Below, one piece after another: positions 27,830-37,489 of a DNA stretch of 64,000 nucleotides. The stretch lies in NCBI RefSeq assembly GCF_900142445.1, contig NZ_FRAV01000006.1, positions 62,001 to 126,000 on the forward strand, written 5' to 3'. This DNA comes from Chryseobacterium polytrichastri (lineage in GTDB: Bacteria; Bacteroidota; Bacteroidia; Flavobacteriales; Weeksellaceae). A model generated the notes under the pieces. The model did not search any database. It had not been told where the DNA came from and saw only the letters and a list, made by a program, of their open reading frames with translations. Within the stretch, counting starts at the first letter, position 1. The number at the start of each line of letters is the position of its first letter. The position numbers and the translations under genes were made by a program.

Positions 27830-28153
27830 CACGAGAAAATCTATAAGCCGGATTTTGTACTTCCGAAGAAGTGCCTGTTATTTATCTACGTCGTACATTG
27901 CTGTAAAACTTGAGCTGATTACCCCTCGGTTTTCAGAGCGAGCCGCTCCTATTTCCATTGCTGGAAAGAACCGATATACTTACCATTGCACCGCAAAGAG
28001 TTTACCTGGTTTCACTACAGCCGAACTGTACATACTTTCTGTTGCACTTGTCCTACCCTCACGGGTGACGGATGTTATCCGCTTTGCTGCTCTATGGTGT
28101 CCGGACTTTCCTACCCTTACCGAAATAAGAATCAACAAGCCGATTTTCTCGTG
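27830..28153 (-). ncRNA. rnpB: RNase P RNA
   Basis: About 324 nt, type A, on the minus strand. The 5' region contains the universally conserved GGAAAGTCCGGAC block, followed by ACAGAAA and, near the 3' end, AAAATCCGGCTTATAG, which close the P4 core. Terminal helix P1 is formed by CACGAGAAAATC (27830-27841) and GATTTTCTCGTG (28142-28153), setting the ends. RNase P RNA processes the 5' end of tRNAs. A -7 box is correctly placed just upstream. Confidence 0.95.
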
Positions 28154-28157
28154 GCTG

Positions 28158-28165
28158 CAAAGATA
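28158..28165 (-). promoter_or_regulatory. -7 promoter box of rnpB
   Basis: On the minus strand TATCTTTG, a perfect TAnnTTTG, 4 bp upstream of the P1 helix, which is where a transcription start is expected. Confidence 0.7.
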
Positions 28166-28265
28166 GCTTTTTGATTTGATAATTTAATGATCTATTCATC
28201 TGTGAATTCAACGATTTTTGCATCAATAAAATTATTACTGAAAAAATGAATTTGAATGAAGAAAG

Positions 28266-28298
28266 TGATCATTCACCACTCTCATATTGATCATTCAC
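28266..28298. promoter_or_regulatory. Direct repeat upstream of the ECF sigma gene
   Basis: TGATCATTCAC occurs twice (28266-28276 and 28288-28298), 22 bp apart, i.e. about two helical turns, 47 bp before the sigma-factor start. Each copy contains the palindrome TGATCA. A plausible operator; no protein is known to bind it. Confidence 0.4.
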
Positions 28299-28344
28299 AA
28301 TTGACTTATTATTATTATCTTCGTGCAATTATTATACATCCATT

Positions 28345-28836
28345 TTGATCTCTAGAGAAAAAGAATTTGCGCAATTGATAAAAGATAATCAGGGTTTGAT
28401 TATCAAAGTATCGCGTCTTTATACCAACTCTCTGGAGGATGAAGAAGATCTTTTTCAGGAGATTGTTTTACAGCTCTGGAGAAGTTACGATTCCTTTAAA
28501 GGAAATTCTAAAATTTCTACCTGGATGTATCGTGTAGCTCTTAATACAGCCATTACCCTTTTCAGAAAAAAAAGCAAAAGTTTACCCACTAACGAGTTAG
28601 ACATCAATCACAGAGATTTTATCGAAGATGAGGATGATAAACAGCAGCAGGTATCCCTTTTGTACACCGTAATAAAGACGCTTCCCAATGTGGAAAGAGC
28701 AATTGTTACAATGTATCTGGATGATTTGCCTTACAAGGATATTGCAGAAAACCTCGGGATCACCGAAGTAAATGCGCGTGTGAAAATGAACAGATTAAAG
28801 AAAACCCTTAAAGAACAGATGGAAAAATATGCCTGA
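28345..28836 (+). CDS. ECF-type RNA polymerase sigma factor
   Basis: A 163-residue sigma-70 family protein with region 2 (YTNSLEDEEDLFQEIVLQLWRSYDSFKGNSKISTWMYRVALNTAITLFRKK) and region 4 (LPNVERAIVTMYLDDLPYKDIAENLGITEVNARVKMNRLKKTLKEQM). No ATG fits the N-terminus; the frame most likely begins at TTG 28345 (ISREKEFAQLIKDNQG). The 3' end overlaps the next membrane-protein gene by 8 bp, suggesting that protein is its anti-sigma partner. The controlled genes are unknown. Confidence 0.88.
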   Translation: MISREKEFAQLIKDNQGLIIKVSRLYTNSLEDEEDLFQEIVLQLWRSYDSFKGNSKISTWMYRVALNTAITLFRKKSKSLPTNELDINHRDFIEDEDDKQQQVSLLYTVIKTLPNVERAIVTMYLDDLPYKDIAENLGITEVNARVKMNRLKKTLKEQMEKYA

Positions 28837-29503
28837 ATTTGATTTAGACAGCTTTAAGAAAACATGGCAAGAACAGCCTGTTCAGCAGAAATACGACAAT
28901 AACGAGATCCTTAAGATGTTGAATAGAAAATCACGCAACTATGTGAAGTATATTTTCTGGATCAGTGTTTTTGAGTTTTTACTCTTTTCTGTAATGGGAT
29001 TATTTTACTTTTTTCAAGGAGAAGAAACCAATGGTTTTCTAAATGTGCTGGAAAAACTAGGAGCGCAAAAAACACCTGAAGTAGAACATAATTTTGGCAT
29101 TACTTATTTAATTATAAAAGTTTTAAGTTTATTAATCACTGCTTATTTCGTATATAAATTTTACCAAAATTACCGTAAAATAAAGATTGAGGAAAACCTT
29201 AAAGGTCTCATCACAAGAATTATTAAATTCAAGAAAACCGTGAATGCATTTATCCTGATAAGTATACTTTTATTGGTGGTATTTACTTCAATTTTCACTG
29301 TCTTTATATTCTATGCTTTAAATTCACAAAACGTAGAACCTACCAATTCTGCACTAACCATTTTTGTTATTGTAACCGCGGTAAGTACAGGACTTTGCGT
29401 ATTACTAATCTGGCTATATTATAGATTAGTTTACGGAATTATCATGAGAAAATTAGATAGAAATTTAACGCAGCTTAGAGACATCGATTCTCAGGAAAAT
29501 TAA
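28829..29503 (+). CDS. Four-TM membrane protein, candidate anti-sigma factor
   Basis: 224 residues: a soluble N-terminal part (MPEFDLDSFKKTWQEQPVQQKYDNNEILKMLNRKSRNYVKYI), then TM helices at about 38-60, 85-110, 138-160 and 173-198, and a short tail. It overlaps the ECF sigma gene by 8 bp. The arrangement is like that of sigma/anti-sigma pairs: a short cytoplasmic N-terminus that could hold the sigma factor, followed by membrane helices. No zinc-finger anti-sigma motif is visible, so the role is inferred from context. Confidence 0.7.
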   Translation: MPEFDLDSFKKTWQEQPVQQKYDNNEILKMLNRKSRNYVKYIFWISVFEFLLFSVMGLFYFFQGEETNGFLNVLEKLGAQKTPEVEHNFGITYLIIKVLSLLITAYFVYKFYQNYRKIKIEENLKGLITRIIKFKKTVNAFILISILLLVVFTSIFTVFIFYALNSQNVEPTNSALTIFVIVTAVSTGLCVLLIWLYYRLVYGIIMRKLDRNLTQLRDIDSQEN

Positions 29504-29564
29504 CATTTCAAAGCCCTTTATCTTAAGATTTATTTGCTAATTTTATATAAGCAAATCACTTATT

Positions 29565-31187
29565 ATGGCTTTATCTTATGTATATGGCGCTTCGAATATC
29601 CCACTATTAGGGCAAACGATTGGAGCTGCTTTAAAAACCACCGTTGAAAAATTCCCCAATCAAGAAGCATTAATTTCTGTTCATCAAAACTATCGTGTAA
29701 CTTATCAGGAATTTTATGATCAGACAACAGCAGTTGCGAAAGCACTAATACATTTAGGCGCAAAATCTGGTGACAGAATCGGGATCTGGGCTGCCAACCG
29801 ATATGAATGGACTTTGCTTCAATTTGCTACGGCAAGAATCGGAACTATTTTAGTAAATATTAATCCCGCTTACAGAACGCATGAACTAACTTACGTACTG
29901 AATCAATCTGAAATTCGTTTTATTTTCTCTTCATTACATTTCAAAACAAACAATTATAAAGAAATGGTAGAATATGCAAAAGAAGTCTGCCCTACTCTTG
30001 AGAATGAAATTTTCTTTGATACTCATTGGAATCAGTTTCTAAAAAATGGAGAAGTTATTTCTGATGAAATTCTAAATAGTGTTGAAGAAAAAGTACAGTT
30101 TGATGATCCTGTCAATATTCAATATACCTCCGGAACTACCGGTTTCCCGAAAGGAGTCACCTTATCTCATCATAACATTTTAAACAATGGATATTTTATT
30201 GGAATCAGATTAAAATATTCCGAAAAAGATCGCGTCTGCATTCCTGTTCCTTTTTACCACTGCTTCGGAATGGTGATTGGAAATATGTGTTGTGTTGTCC
30301 ACGGGGCCTGTATGGTGATTCCTAATGACAGTTTTGATCCAGATATTACGCTAAAAACAGTTTCCGATGAAAAATGTACTTCTTTGTATGGAGTTCCCAC
30401 GATGTTCATTGCAGAATTAGCCGCCAAAGATTTTGATCAATATGATTTTTCAAGCTTACGAACCGGCGTAATGGCAGGTTCTGTTTGTCCGCCGGAGATT
30501 ATGAAAAAAGTAGAGAATTTGATGAATATTAAAGAAATGAGTATCTGTTATGGAATGACTGAAACCTCGCCTGTTTCTACTCAAACTTTAATTGGAACCT
30601 CGCTGGAAAAGCAAGTGAGCACTGTTGGAACTGTACAAGATCATCTTGAAATAAAGATCATTGATGAAAATGGGAAAGTTCTACAACGTGGCGAACATGG
30701 TGAATTATGTACCAGAGGATATTCAGTAATGTTAAAATATTGGAATGATCCTGAAAACACAAGAAAAGTCCTTGATGATTCCCGCTGGATGCATACCGGA
30801 GATATGGCCGTGATGGATGATGACGGTTATATTACCATTTCAGGAAGAATGAAAGATCTTATTATAAGAGGCGGTGAAAACATTTCGCCCAAAGAAATTG
30901 AAGATTTTTTATACACCTATCCAAATATTCTGGATGTTCAGATCATTGGTGTTCCAAGTGAAAAATTTGGAGAAGAAGTGATGGCTTGGGTAAAAGTGAG
31001 AACAGGTTTTGGTGTAACTGAACAGGAGCTTCTGGATTATTGCCAAGGAAAAATTGCTTATTATAAAATTCCGAAATATTGGAAATTTGTAGATGAATTT
31101 CCGATGACCATTTCAGGAAAAATACGTAAAGTGGAAATGCGCGAAATTTCTGTGAAAGAACTTGAATTAGAAAAAAACAAACATTAA
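29565..31187 (+). CDS. AMP-binding long/medium-chain acyl-CoA synthetase
   Basis: A 540-residue adenylate-forming enzyme. Motifs in order: phosphate-binding loop YTSGTTGFPKGVTLSH near residue 187, YGMTETSPVSTQ near 327, the TGD/RGGENISPKEIEDF region near 440, and the catalytic lysine region MTISGKIRKVEM near 517. It forms acyl-CoA from fatty acid, ATP and CoA in the cytoplasm. Length and motifs match FadD3/AcsM-like enzymes; the chain length used is not certain. Transcribed alone with a terminator. Confidence 0.92.
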   Translation: MALSYVYGASNIPLLGQTIGAALKTTVEKFPNQEALISVHQNYRVTYQEFYDQTTAVAKALIHLGAKSGDRIGIWAANRYEWTLLQFATARIGTILVNINPAYRTHELTYVLNQSEIRFIFSSLHFKTNNYKEMVEYAKEVCPTLENEIFFDTHWNQFLKNGEVISDEILNSVEEKVQFDDPVNIQYTSGTTGFPKGVTLSHHNILNNGYFIGIRLKYSEKDRVCIPVPFYHCFGMVIGNMCCVVHGACMVIPNDSFDPDITLKTVSDEKCTSLYGVPTMFIAELAAKDFDQYDFSSLRTGVMAGSVCPPEIMKKVENLMNIKEMSICYGMTETSPVSTQTLIGTSLEKQVSTVGTVQDHLEIKIIDENGKVLQRGEHGELCTRGYSVMLKYWNDPENTRKVLDDSRWMHTGDMAVMDDDGYITISGRMKDLIIRGGENISPKEIEDFLYTYPNILDVQIIGVPSEKFGEEVMAWVKVRTGFGVTEQELLDYCQGKIAYYKIPKYWKFVDEFPMTISGKIRKVEMREISVKELELEKNKH

Positions 31188-31285
31188 TATCATAAAATCT
31201 CATACCAGCATTATGTCAAAAGAAAAATATTTCAGTCGTTTAAATAAAATGAATCCATTGGTTTTAATCAAAACTTAAAAATAAT

Positions 31286-31315
31286 AAAAAAGCATTTTAA
31301 ATTGAAATGCTTTTT
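31286..31315 (+). terminator. Rho-independent terminator after the acyl-CoA synthetase gene
   Basis: Stem AAAAAGCATTT / AAATGCTTTTT with an 8-nt loop, followed by a T-rich run. Confidence 0.85.
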
Positions 31316-31702
31316 ATTTACGTTATACACCTATCCAACATTATCTAAATAAAAAATTCCGAGAAAAACAGAAAAATTAGAATTGTAAACAAAGACCTAA
31401 AATTTCTAACCTATTCTATTTAAAAAGTGGAGATAAAAAATTTATATTTTGTTTTTTGTAATAGTAAATTTCATAATTTTATGTACCACATTTTTAATTT
31501 TAATTATTTAAAAGTATTTAGTTATCAATTGATTAATATGATGAAGTATAATTGCAGTATTTTACTTTTTAATAAATGGTTTTAACTTTGATTCCGCAAC
31601 GTGAAAAATTAGAGTTATTTGTTTTTTTTACCAAAAAGACAATTTTTAATTGGAGTAGCATTAAAGAAATATTAAACAATACAAACATTAAAATTGATTG
31701 CA
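31316..31702. other. AT-rich leader of the AQVGIN gene at 31703
   Basis: About 390 bp with no supported gene. It holds a -7 box TAACTTTG at 31583-31590, giving a leader of roughly 110 nt. The long AT-rich region resembles those before 9195 and 10606. Confidence 0.45.
31583..31590 (+). promoter_or_regulatory. -7 promoter box
   Basis: TAACTTTG, a perfect TAnnTTTG, about 112 bp before the ATG at 31703. No properly spaced -33 TTTG is visible. Confidence 0.45.
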
Positions 31703-32731
31703 ATGAAAAAAAAAATTATCCTTTTGTGTCTTTTGACGGCTGCGTCATTGGCATATTCCCAAGTCGGTATTAATACTCCCAATCCCCAAGGTATGCTACA
31801 TGTTGATGGAGCAAAAGACAATCCTCAAACAGGAATTCCCAGTACGACACAACAAGCTAATGACTTTACAGTAACCTCAGCAGGAAAAGTTGGAATTGGA
31901 ACTATTACTCCTTCATCAAACCTACATGTCGTAAATAATGGAACCGCTACAAGCATTGGAGGTGGTGAGGCAACCAATACAGGGCTTCTGATAGAAAATC
32001 CTACCGTTAACAATTCTATACTCTCGATTTTAAGAACAACTGGAACTACAGGAGTTAAACAGGCTGTAATGGGAATAAGCCCAAATTCCAATGGAAACAA
32101 TGGTATCTTTATTATATCCCGTAGTCCTAGCGGATTTGATCTTTCTATGGATTTAACCACAGGTAATATAGGAGTTGCTACCAATGCTCCTACAAATACT
32201 TTAGATGTAGCCGGCAGTACCAGAATAAGAACTTTAGATATTGCAACAGGGCCTACATTCATTACTCCTGTATATGCGGATGCTAATGGAGTTTTAAATA
32301 AGGCAGTAAGTAACGAATACGGATCCGTAATTAATAACACTGTTAGTATACCATCAGGAGATACGAATGTCCTTATTACCGGAATTGCTAATAATAGTGT
32401 TTATAAAGCTGTTGTTTATGTTAGTAATAATTGTGGCCGTGTAGGTGTTGCAGATTATTACGTAACTAATGTTAACCTCAATAATTCTTTTTCTATTAAA
32501 GGTATGGATGGTTTATTGAACACTGATACAAGTAATAAAGCACCAACTTTTACTGAAGTGGATAGGACAACTACAACAGTTGTATGGACTGGGGTGCCAA
32601 ATTGCGCAGGGGGTGGAAATAATACACAGTTTAATTATACATTAACAATGCCATCGACAGGAACTATAAACCTTACTAATAATGGGAACATAGCTATAGC
32701 TTATAGAGTAATACTTACGAGAATTTTTTAA
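31703..32731 (+). CDS. Secreted AQVGIN-type repeat protein
   Basis: About 342 residues from the ATG at 31703 (MKKKIILLCLLTAASLAYSQ, a signal peptide); an in-frame TTG at 31694 would add three residues. The mature part has three copies of a motif of the form VGI-x-T-x2-P-x3-L-x-V: QVGINTPNPQGMLHVDG, KVGIGTITPSSNLHVVN and NIGVATNAPTNTLDVAG, like the tail-fibre/S74-type repeats of phage and bacterial surface proteins. The C-terminal half is beta-rich. Probably surface-exposed; function unknown. Confidence 0.7.
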   Translation: MKKKIILLCLLTAASLAYSQVGINTPNPQGMLHVDGAKDNPQTGIPSTTQQANDFTVTSAGKVGIGTITPSSNLHVVNNGTATSIGGGEATNTGLLIENPTVNNSILSILRTTGTTGVKQAVMGISPNSNGNNGIFIISRSPSGFDLSMDLTTGNIGVATNAPTNTLDVAGSTRIRTLDIATGPTFITPVYADANGVLNKAVSNEYGSVINNTVSIPSGDTNVLITGIANNSVYKAVVYVSNNCGRVGVADYYVTNVNLNNSFSIKGMDGLLNTDTSNKAPTFTEVDRTTTTVVWTGVPNCAGGGNNTQFNYTLTMPSTGTINLTNNGNIAIAYRVILTRIF

Positions 32732-32808
32732 TACAAAGCACATAACTCTCAATTGACATCAATAAATTAAGAGCTAGAAAATCTTTTACATTTTTATATA
32801 CAAACAAA

Positions 32809-32834
32809 AAATGCTCAGATTTCTCTGAGCATTT
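32809..32834. terminator. Bidirectional terminator between convergent genes
   Basis: Stem AAATGCTCAGA / TCTGAGCATTT with a 4-nt loop, A-rich on the left and T-rich on the right. It serves the 31703 gene and rpoN. Confidence 0.85.
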
Positions 32835-32854
32835 GAAATATTTTATAGAATTTT

Positions 32855-34318
32855 TTATAATTCTTTTCTTAATCTGGCAACAGGAATATTTAATTGTTCT
32901 CTGTATTTTGCAATTGTTCTTCTTGCAATATTATATCCTTGCTCTTTTAAAATGACCACCAATGCATCGTCAGTCAATGGTTTTCTTTTATTTTCTTTGC
33001 TGATAACTTCCTGAAGATGATTTTTAATCTCTTTAGTGGAAACCTCTTCTCCGTCGTCATTCGTTAAACTATCCGAGAATAAATCCTTAAGATAGATAAT
33101 TCCATTGGACGTATCTGCATATTTGCTTTTTACAACTCTTGAAATTGTAGAAATATCAAAACCTGTAATATCAGCAATATCCTTTAAAATCATTGGTCTC
33201 AAAGATTTTTCGTCTCCGGTAATGAAATAATCTTTCTGGAATTTAACGATAGCCGTGATGGTCTGTAATAAGGTATTCTGACGCTGATTAATTGCATCAA
33301 TATACCATTTTGCAGCATCTAGCTTTTGCTTGATAAATAAAGCAGCCTGCTTATGTTCAGAAGAATTCTTATCGTGAGAATACGTCGTCAGAATATCTTT
33401 ATATTCTTCAGAAACTCTTAAAGTAGGTGCATTTTTACTGTTTAGCATCGGAATAACCATTCCATCCTTTACCTGAATTACAAAATCCGGGATAATCTCC
33501 TGATTGATCGTAATCGTTTGCGTATCAAAATTCCCTCCTACTTTTGGAGATAGCTTGGAAATCTCTTCTAATGCATCCTTTAAATCTTCTTCTTCAATAT
33601 CATATTTCTGAATGATCTTATTATAATGCTTATTTGTTAAAGCATCAAACTGATGTCTTAAAATATTCGCAGCCAAAGAAACCGCTTTATCAGAACTTAC
33701 TTTTTTCTCAATCTGTAATAACAGACATTCTTGCAATCCTCTTGCGCCAACTCCTGGCGGATCTAATTTCTGAACATAATTCTCAAGAATATCATCTACT
33801 TTCTCTTTGGTTGTATAAATTCCCTGAGAAAAGGCAAGATCATCAACAATCGCTTTGATCTCTCTTCTTAAATATCCATCTGTATCTAGGTTCCCGATAA
33901 TATATTCAGCAATTCTTACATCTTCCTCGTTAATATTAGCAAGATGGATTTGCTCTAATAAATAATCATATAAAGATTGGCCTTCAGTTAAAAGACTTTC
34001 GTTATCAAATTCTTCATCGTCTGCTGAGTAGTTACTGGAAGCAGTTTTATAATTGGGCTCGTCATCATAAAGATAATCGTTAACATCAAAATCTGTTTCA
34101 ATGCTTTCAGTACCCTCGTTTTCATAAGCCTCCTCCAAAGAAGAATAGTCATCTTCCTTAGATTCTTCTTTTGCTACTTCCAAAGCAGGATTCTCTTCCA
34201 GTTCCCTCTCCAATTCCTCTTCAAATTCCAACGTGTGAAGCTGGATCAACTTCATCAATTGGATCTGTTGAGGCGCTAGCTTCTGTCCTAATTTGAGTTG
34301 TAAGTGTTGTTTAAGCAT
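32855..34318 (-). CDS. rpoN: RNA polymerase sigma-54 factor
   Basis: A 487-residue sigma-54. Region I is the Gln/Leu-rich start LKLGQKLAPQQIQLMKLIQL with NPALE. An acidic linker follows (about 55-110), then the core-binding domain (about 120-310). The HTH reads RPMILKDIADITGFDISTISRVVKSKY, and the RpoN box is ARRTIAKYREQLNIP near the C-terminus. It directs polymerase to GG-N10-GC promoters with AAA+ activators; no such activator gene is in this window. Monocistronic. Confidence 0.96.
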   Translation of the reverse strand: MLKQHLQLKLGQKLAPQQIQLMKLIQLHTLEFEEELERELEENPALEVAKEESKEDDYSSLEEAYENEGTESIETDFDVNDYLYDDEPNYKTASSNYSADDEEFDNESLLTEGQSLYDYLLEQIHLANINEEDVRIAEYIIGNLDTDGYLRREIKAIVDDLAFSQGIYTTKEKVDDILENYVQKLDPPGVGARGLQECLLLQIEKKVSSDKAVSLAANILRHQFDALTNKHYNKIIQKYDIEEEDLKDALEEISKLSPKVGGNFDTQTITINQEIIPDFVIQVKDGMVIPMLNSKNAPTLRVSEEYKDILTTYSHDKNSSEHKQAALFIKQKLDAAKWYIDAINQRQNTLLQTITAIVKFQKDYFITGDEKSLRPMILKDIADITGFDISTISRVVKSKYADTSNGIIYLKDLFSDSLTNDDGEEVSTKEIKNHLQEVISKENKRKPLTDDALVVILKEQGYNIARRTIAKYREQLNIPVARLRKEL

Positions 34319-34440
34319 ATTAATATTTTGTGTTTTAACATAACATATTCTACGAATTTAAATAAATTTATTCAGGAAAAAAAGCATTTAGCACGATTTT
34401 TGTAGTAGATATGGTACCTAATAAGCTATAAAAAAATAAA

Positions 34441-34468
34441 AAAGCCTTAAAATAAATTTTAAGGCTTT
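34441..34468 (-). terminator. Terminator of asnS
   Basis: Stem AAAGCCTTAAAAT / ATTTTAAGGCTTT, T-rich on the minus-strand 3' side, 10 bp after the asnS stop. Confidence 0.88.
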
Positions 34469-34477
34469 CTTTTATAT

Positions 34478-35926
34478 CTAAAACTCAGCATTTTTCGGTG
34501 TTCTCGGGAAAGGAATTACGTCTCTAATATTCGTCATTCCTGTTACGAAAAGAACCAGTCTTTCTAATCCCAGTCCAAATCCTGCATGAGGTACAGAACC
34601 GAATTTTCGAGTATCAAGATACCACCAAAGTTCGTGCTCGTCTACATGCATTTCTGCCATTTTTTGCTTTAAAACATCCAATCTTGCTTCTCTTTCTGAA
34701 CCTCCAATGATCTCCCCAATTCCCGGGAAAAGAACATCCATTGCAGCAACCGTCTTATTGTCATCATTCAATTTCATATAGAATGCTTTGATATCTTTTG
34801 GATAATCAAACAATACTACAGGGCTTTCGAAGTGTTTTTCAACCAAGAATCTTTCGTGCTCAGACTGAAGATCAGTTCCCCAACTTTCAATTGGATATTG
34901 GAATTTCCCTTTTTTATTTTCTTTAGAGTTCATTAAGATCTCAATAGCTTCTGTATAGCTTACACGCATGAAACGCTTAGCAATAACATTTTCTAATTTT
35001 TCAATAAGACCTTCTTTTGCTCTGTCTTTTTCTGGTTTAGATTTTTGCTCTTCTGCAAAACGCTTGTCTAAGAAATCAAGATCATCTTTACAGTTATCTA
35101 ATACATATTGAATAACGTATTTCAAGAAATCTTCTGCCAAGTCTATGTTATCTTCAAGGTTGTTGAACGCAACTTCCGGCTCTACCATCCAGAATTCTGC
35201 AAGGTGGCGCGTTGTGTTTGAGTTCTCTGCACGGAAAGTAGGTCCGAAAGTATAAATTCTCCCTAATCCCATAGCTGCAGTTTCTCCTTCAAGCTGTCCA
35301 GAAACCGTTAGGTTCGTTTTTTTACCAAAGAAATCTTGTGCAAAATCAATTTCACCTTCTTCTGTCTTTGGCATATTGTTCAGGTCAAAGTTGGTTACTC
35401 CAAACATCTCTCCTGCTCCTTCTGCATCAGCTCCTGTAATTACCGGAGTGTTGATATAAAAGAATTGGTTTTTGTTAAAGAAAGAATGCACTGCAAAACT
35501 CACTGCGTGACGTACTCTGAAAACAGCCCCAAACAAATTGGTTCTGAATCTTAAATGCGCCTGATCTCTTAATGTTTCCAAAGAGTGTTTTTTAGGTTGA
35601 AGAATTGTTTTGTCTCTATCTTCTGTGAAGTTATCTCCTAAAATGATAATCTTTTTAGCTACAATTTCCACTGTTTGACCCGCTCCTTGGCTTTCTACAA
35701 CTTCTCCAACAATTTTTAAAGATGCAGCTGTACTGATTTTACTGATAATTTCTTCGTCAAAATTTTCGAAATCAACAACTATTTGCAAATTATTAATTGT
35801 AGAACCATCATTAAGTGCAATGAAGCGATTTGAACGGAAAGCTCTTACCCAACCGTAAACTGTAATGTCATGATGTAATACCTTTTTGTAATCCTGTAGG
35901 ATTTCTTTAATTGTTTGCTTTTTCAT
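34478..35926 (-). CDS. asnS: Asparagine--tRNA ligase
   Basis: About 482 residues from the ATG at 35926 ([13 protein letters not shown]); the frame extends upstream to 36028, but that part contains the promoter and a terminator. N-terminal OB-fold anticodon domain ([15 protein letters not shown]), class II motif 2 [21 protein letters not shown] near residue 235, and motif 3 [29 protein letters not shown] at the end. It charges tRNA-Asn in the cytoplasm. The catalytic domain also has a family-typical insertion (about 280-340). Confidence 0.96.
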   Translation of the reverse strand: MKKQTIKEILQDYKKVLHHDITVYGWVRAFRSNRFIALNDGSTINNLQIVVDFENFDEEIISKISTAASLKIVGEVVESQGAGQTVEIVAKKIIILGDNFTEDRDKTILQPKKHSLETLRDQAHLRFRTNLFGAVFRVRHAVSFAVHSFFNKNQFFYINTPVITGADAEGAGEMFGVTNFDLNNMPKTEEGEIDFAQDFFGKKTNLTVSGQLEGETAAMGLGRIYTFGPTFRAENSNTTRHLAEFWMVEPEVAFNNLEDNIDLAEDFLKYVIQYVLDNCKDDLDFLDKRFAEEQKSKPEKDRAKEGLIEKLENVIAKRFMRVSYTEAIEILMNSKENKKGKFQYPIESWGTDLQSEHERFLVEKHFESPVVLFDYPKDIKAFYMKLNDDNKTVAAMDVLFPGIGEIIGGSEREARLDVLKQKMAEMHVDEHELWWYLDTRKFGSVPHAGFGLGLERLVLFVTGMTNIRDVIPFPRTPKNAEF

Positions 35927-35964
35927 TTGTTGACTATAAATTTTTATATAAAAATTAATGTCTG

Positions 35965-35972
35965 CAAAGTTA
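35965..35972 (-). promoter_or_regulatory. -7 promoter box of asnS
   Basis: On the minus strand TAACTTTG, a perfect TAnnTTTG, about 40 bp before the asnS ATG. It lies right after the terminator of the upstream operon. Confidence 0.6.
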
Positions 35973-35980
35973 CAAAAAAA

Positions 35981-36004
35981 CAGCGCAACTTGAATATTGC
36001 GCTG
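35981..36004 (-). terminator. Terminator of the SDP-like/ABC operon
   Basis: Stem CAGCGCAA / TTGCGCTG (8-nt loop). On the minus strand it is followed by TTTTTTTG, about 100 bp after the ABC membrane protein gene. Confidence 0.8.
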
Positions 36005-36107
36005 TGTTTTTACAAAATCATTTATCAATAATTTAATAAAAAAACGATGTAGTGTATATTATTTAATTAAAAACAGATATTCTTCTCAATCTAAGATCAA
36101 TCTAATT

Positions 36108-37481
36108 CTAAAAAATTTGATAAACAGGAATCCCTGAAAAATAGCTTGAAAAGATAATTATTAGAATTATTTCAACCAAAAGATAATCTTTAACATAAGT
36201 TACATACGCCAACTGAAATAAAAACAGAAATAAAAGTTTAAATATGATAAATAAGCTTGTGTCTAAAGATGTATAATCAAGCACAGGAATTACCACCACG
36301 ACGTAAACCAAAAACAATAAAAATTTAGATAAAACAAACATAAATGATGAATATCCTGAAATTTTTTCAGCGTAAAAAGTATTGTTTGTATACTTTCCGG
36401 CAAGATAGTTTTGATTAAGAGGAAGCAATGTGATAAACACTGCTGCAATGATCAATGTCTTTATTTCTCCATGGGCTAAAAATGCTAAAATCCATAAAAC
36501 CAAAGCTACTAATTTCAAATTTTTACTGATAGAATTACTTAAAAGAAAAAATTCGGCTTTTAGTAAAGAAATAAAATTAAATGATGAAACGGAAGATATT
36601 GGATGATATGCTCGTTCTTTTACAGCAGACACATTCGCTTCTTTTTTTGTTGATGCTGGATTTTGCTCTGTTTTTCTAATCACAGAATATCTTTTAAATA
36701 AAAATGACCCCAACAACACAACTATAAGTGAAATTGGAAATAAGTAAAATTTACTCAACCAACTTTTAGGTGTAATAAAATTTTCAAAATTTACATATTG
36801 TACATCTTTAAACTTTATCTTTCCTAAAATGAATGAATCTTTATTTTTAGCCTCCACATTAGAAAAATTATCCATCAATTCTTGAATTCCTGTGATATCT
36901 AATACATGTCTAATATTTGTATTATAAATGAAAATTATAAAGACGAAATACAAGATATATTTTAAAAATTTAAGATCAACTAAATAATCGATTAGCACAC
37001 ATACAGACGCCAGAAAAAACAGATAAGGAACCGTAAAATACAAAAACGGAATCAAATATAAAACCCAATTATAGCTTTGATAATTGATAACAAGAATTAT
37101 AATTTCAAGGATAAAGGCCAATATTGTAAGATAAAAAAACAATGAAACAACCTTATACATCAACAACTGAAAGTTTGATTTTATTGATAATCGAAAATTG
37201 ATGTAAGTATTGTTATTAATTTCTCTCTTTTTCAGATTTTGACTGATAAAAATTGCTAATAAAGAGAATATGGCATTAATATATACCGGTGTTAAATTGC
37301 TTATCCAGACTAAATTTAATCCTCCCGTATAGTTTCCAACAGTGAATGTAACATAATCTGATTTAGGATTTGGTATAATAAAAAATCCTAAAATCATGAT
37401 AATGACTAAAATATATTTAAAATAAGTATGTTTAAAAAATAATTTGAGGTTATAGAGAGATATCAATGGTAATGCTTTCAT
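36108..37481 (-). CDS. ABC transporter membrane protein (ABC-2-like)
   Basis: A 457-residue polytopic protein with about twelve hydrophobic helices in two halves (about 18-270 and 305-455) separated by a charged loop (KRYSVIRKTEQNPASTKKEANVSAVKERAYHP). No close family is recognised; it looks like the large permeases paired with single ATPases in peptide export or self-immunity systems. It starts 8 bp after the ATPase gene and is last in the candidate SDP-like operon. Possible roles: exporting the mature peptide or protecting the producer. Confidence 0.75.
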   Translation of the reverse strand: MKALPLISLYNLKLFFKHTYFKYILVIIMILGFFIIPNPKSDYVTFTVGNYTGGLNLVWISNLTPVYINAIFSLLAIFISQNLKKREINNNTYINFRLSIKSNFQLLMYKVVSLFFYLTILAFILEIIILVINYQSYNWVLYLIPFLYFTVPYLFFLASVCVLIDYLVDLKFLKYILYFVFIIFIYNTNIRHVLDITGIQELMDNFSNVEAKNKDSFILGKIKFKDVQYVNFENFITPKSWLSKFYLFPISLIVVLLGSFLFKRYSVIRKTEQNPASTKKEANVSAVKERAYHPISSVSSFNFISLLKAEFFLLSNSISKNLKLVALVLWILAFLAHGEIKTLIIAAVFITLLPLNQNYLAGKYTNNTFYAEKISGYSSFMFVLSKFLLFLVYVVVVIPVLDYTSLDTSLFIIFKLLFLFLFQLAYVTYVKDYLLVEIILIIIFSSYFSGIPVYQIF

Positions 37482-37489
37482 AAAAAATC

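Noticed and set aside
27855..28174. Two open reading frames on the plus strand
   Set aside because: They run antisense through the RNase P RNA gene, whose conserved core and P1 helix are clear; no protein features.
31576..31773. Short ORF on the plus strand before the AQVGIN gene
   Set aside because: It overlaps the leader and the start of the 31703 gene in another frame and has no protein-like features.
31825..32340. 171-codon minus-strand ORF rich in Val, Pro and Leu
   Set aside because: It is the mirror of the beta-rich repeat region of the secreted protein at 31703; composition is an artefact of that sequence.
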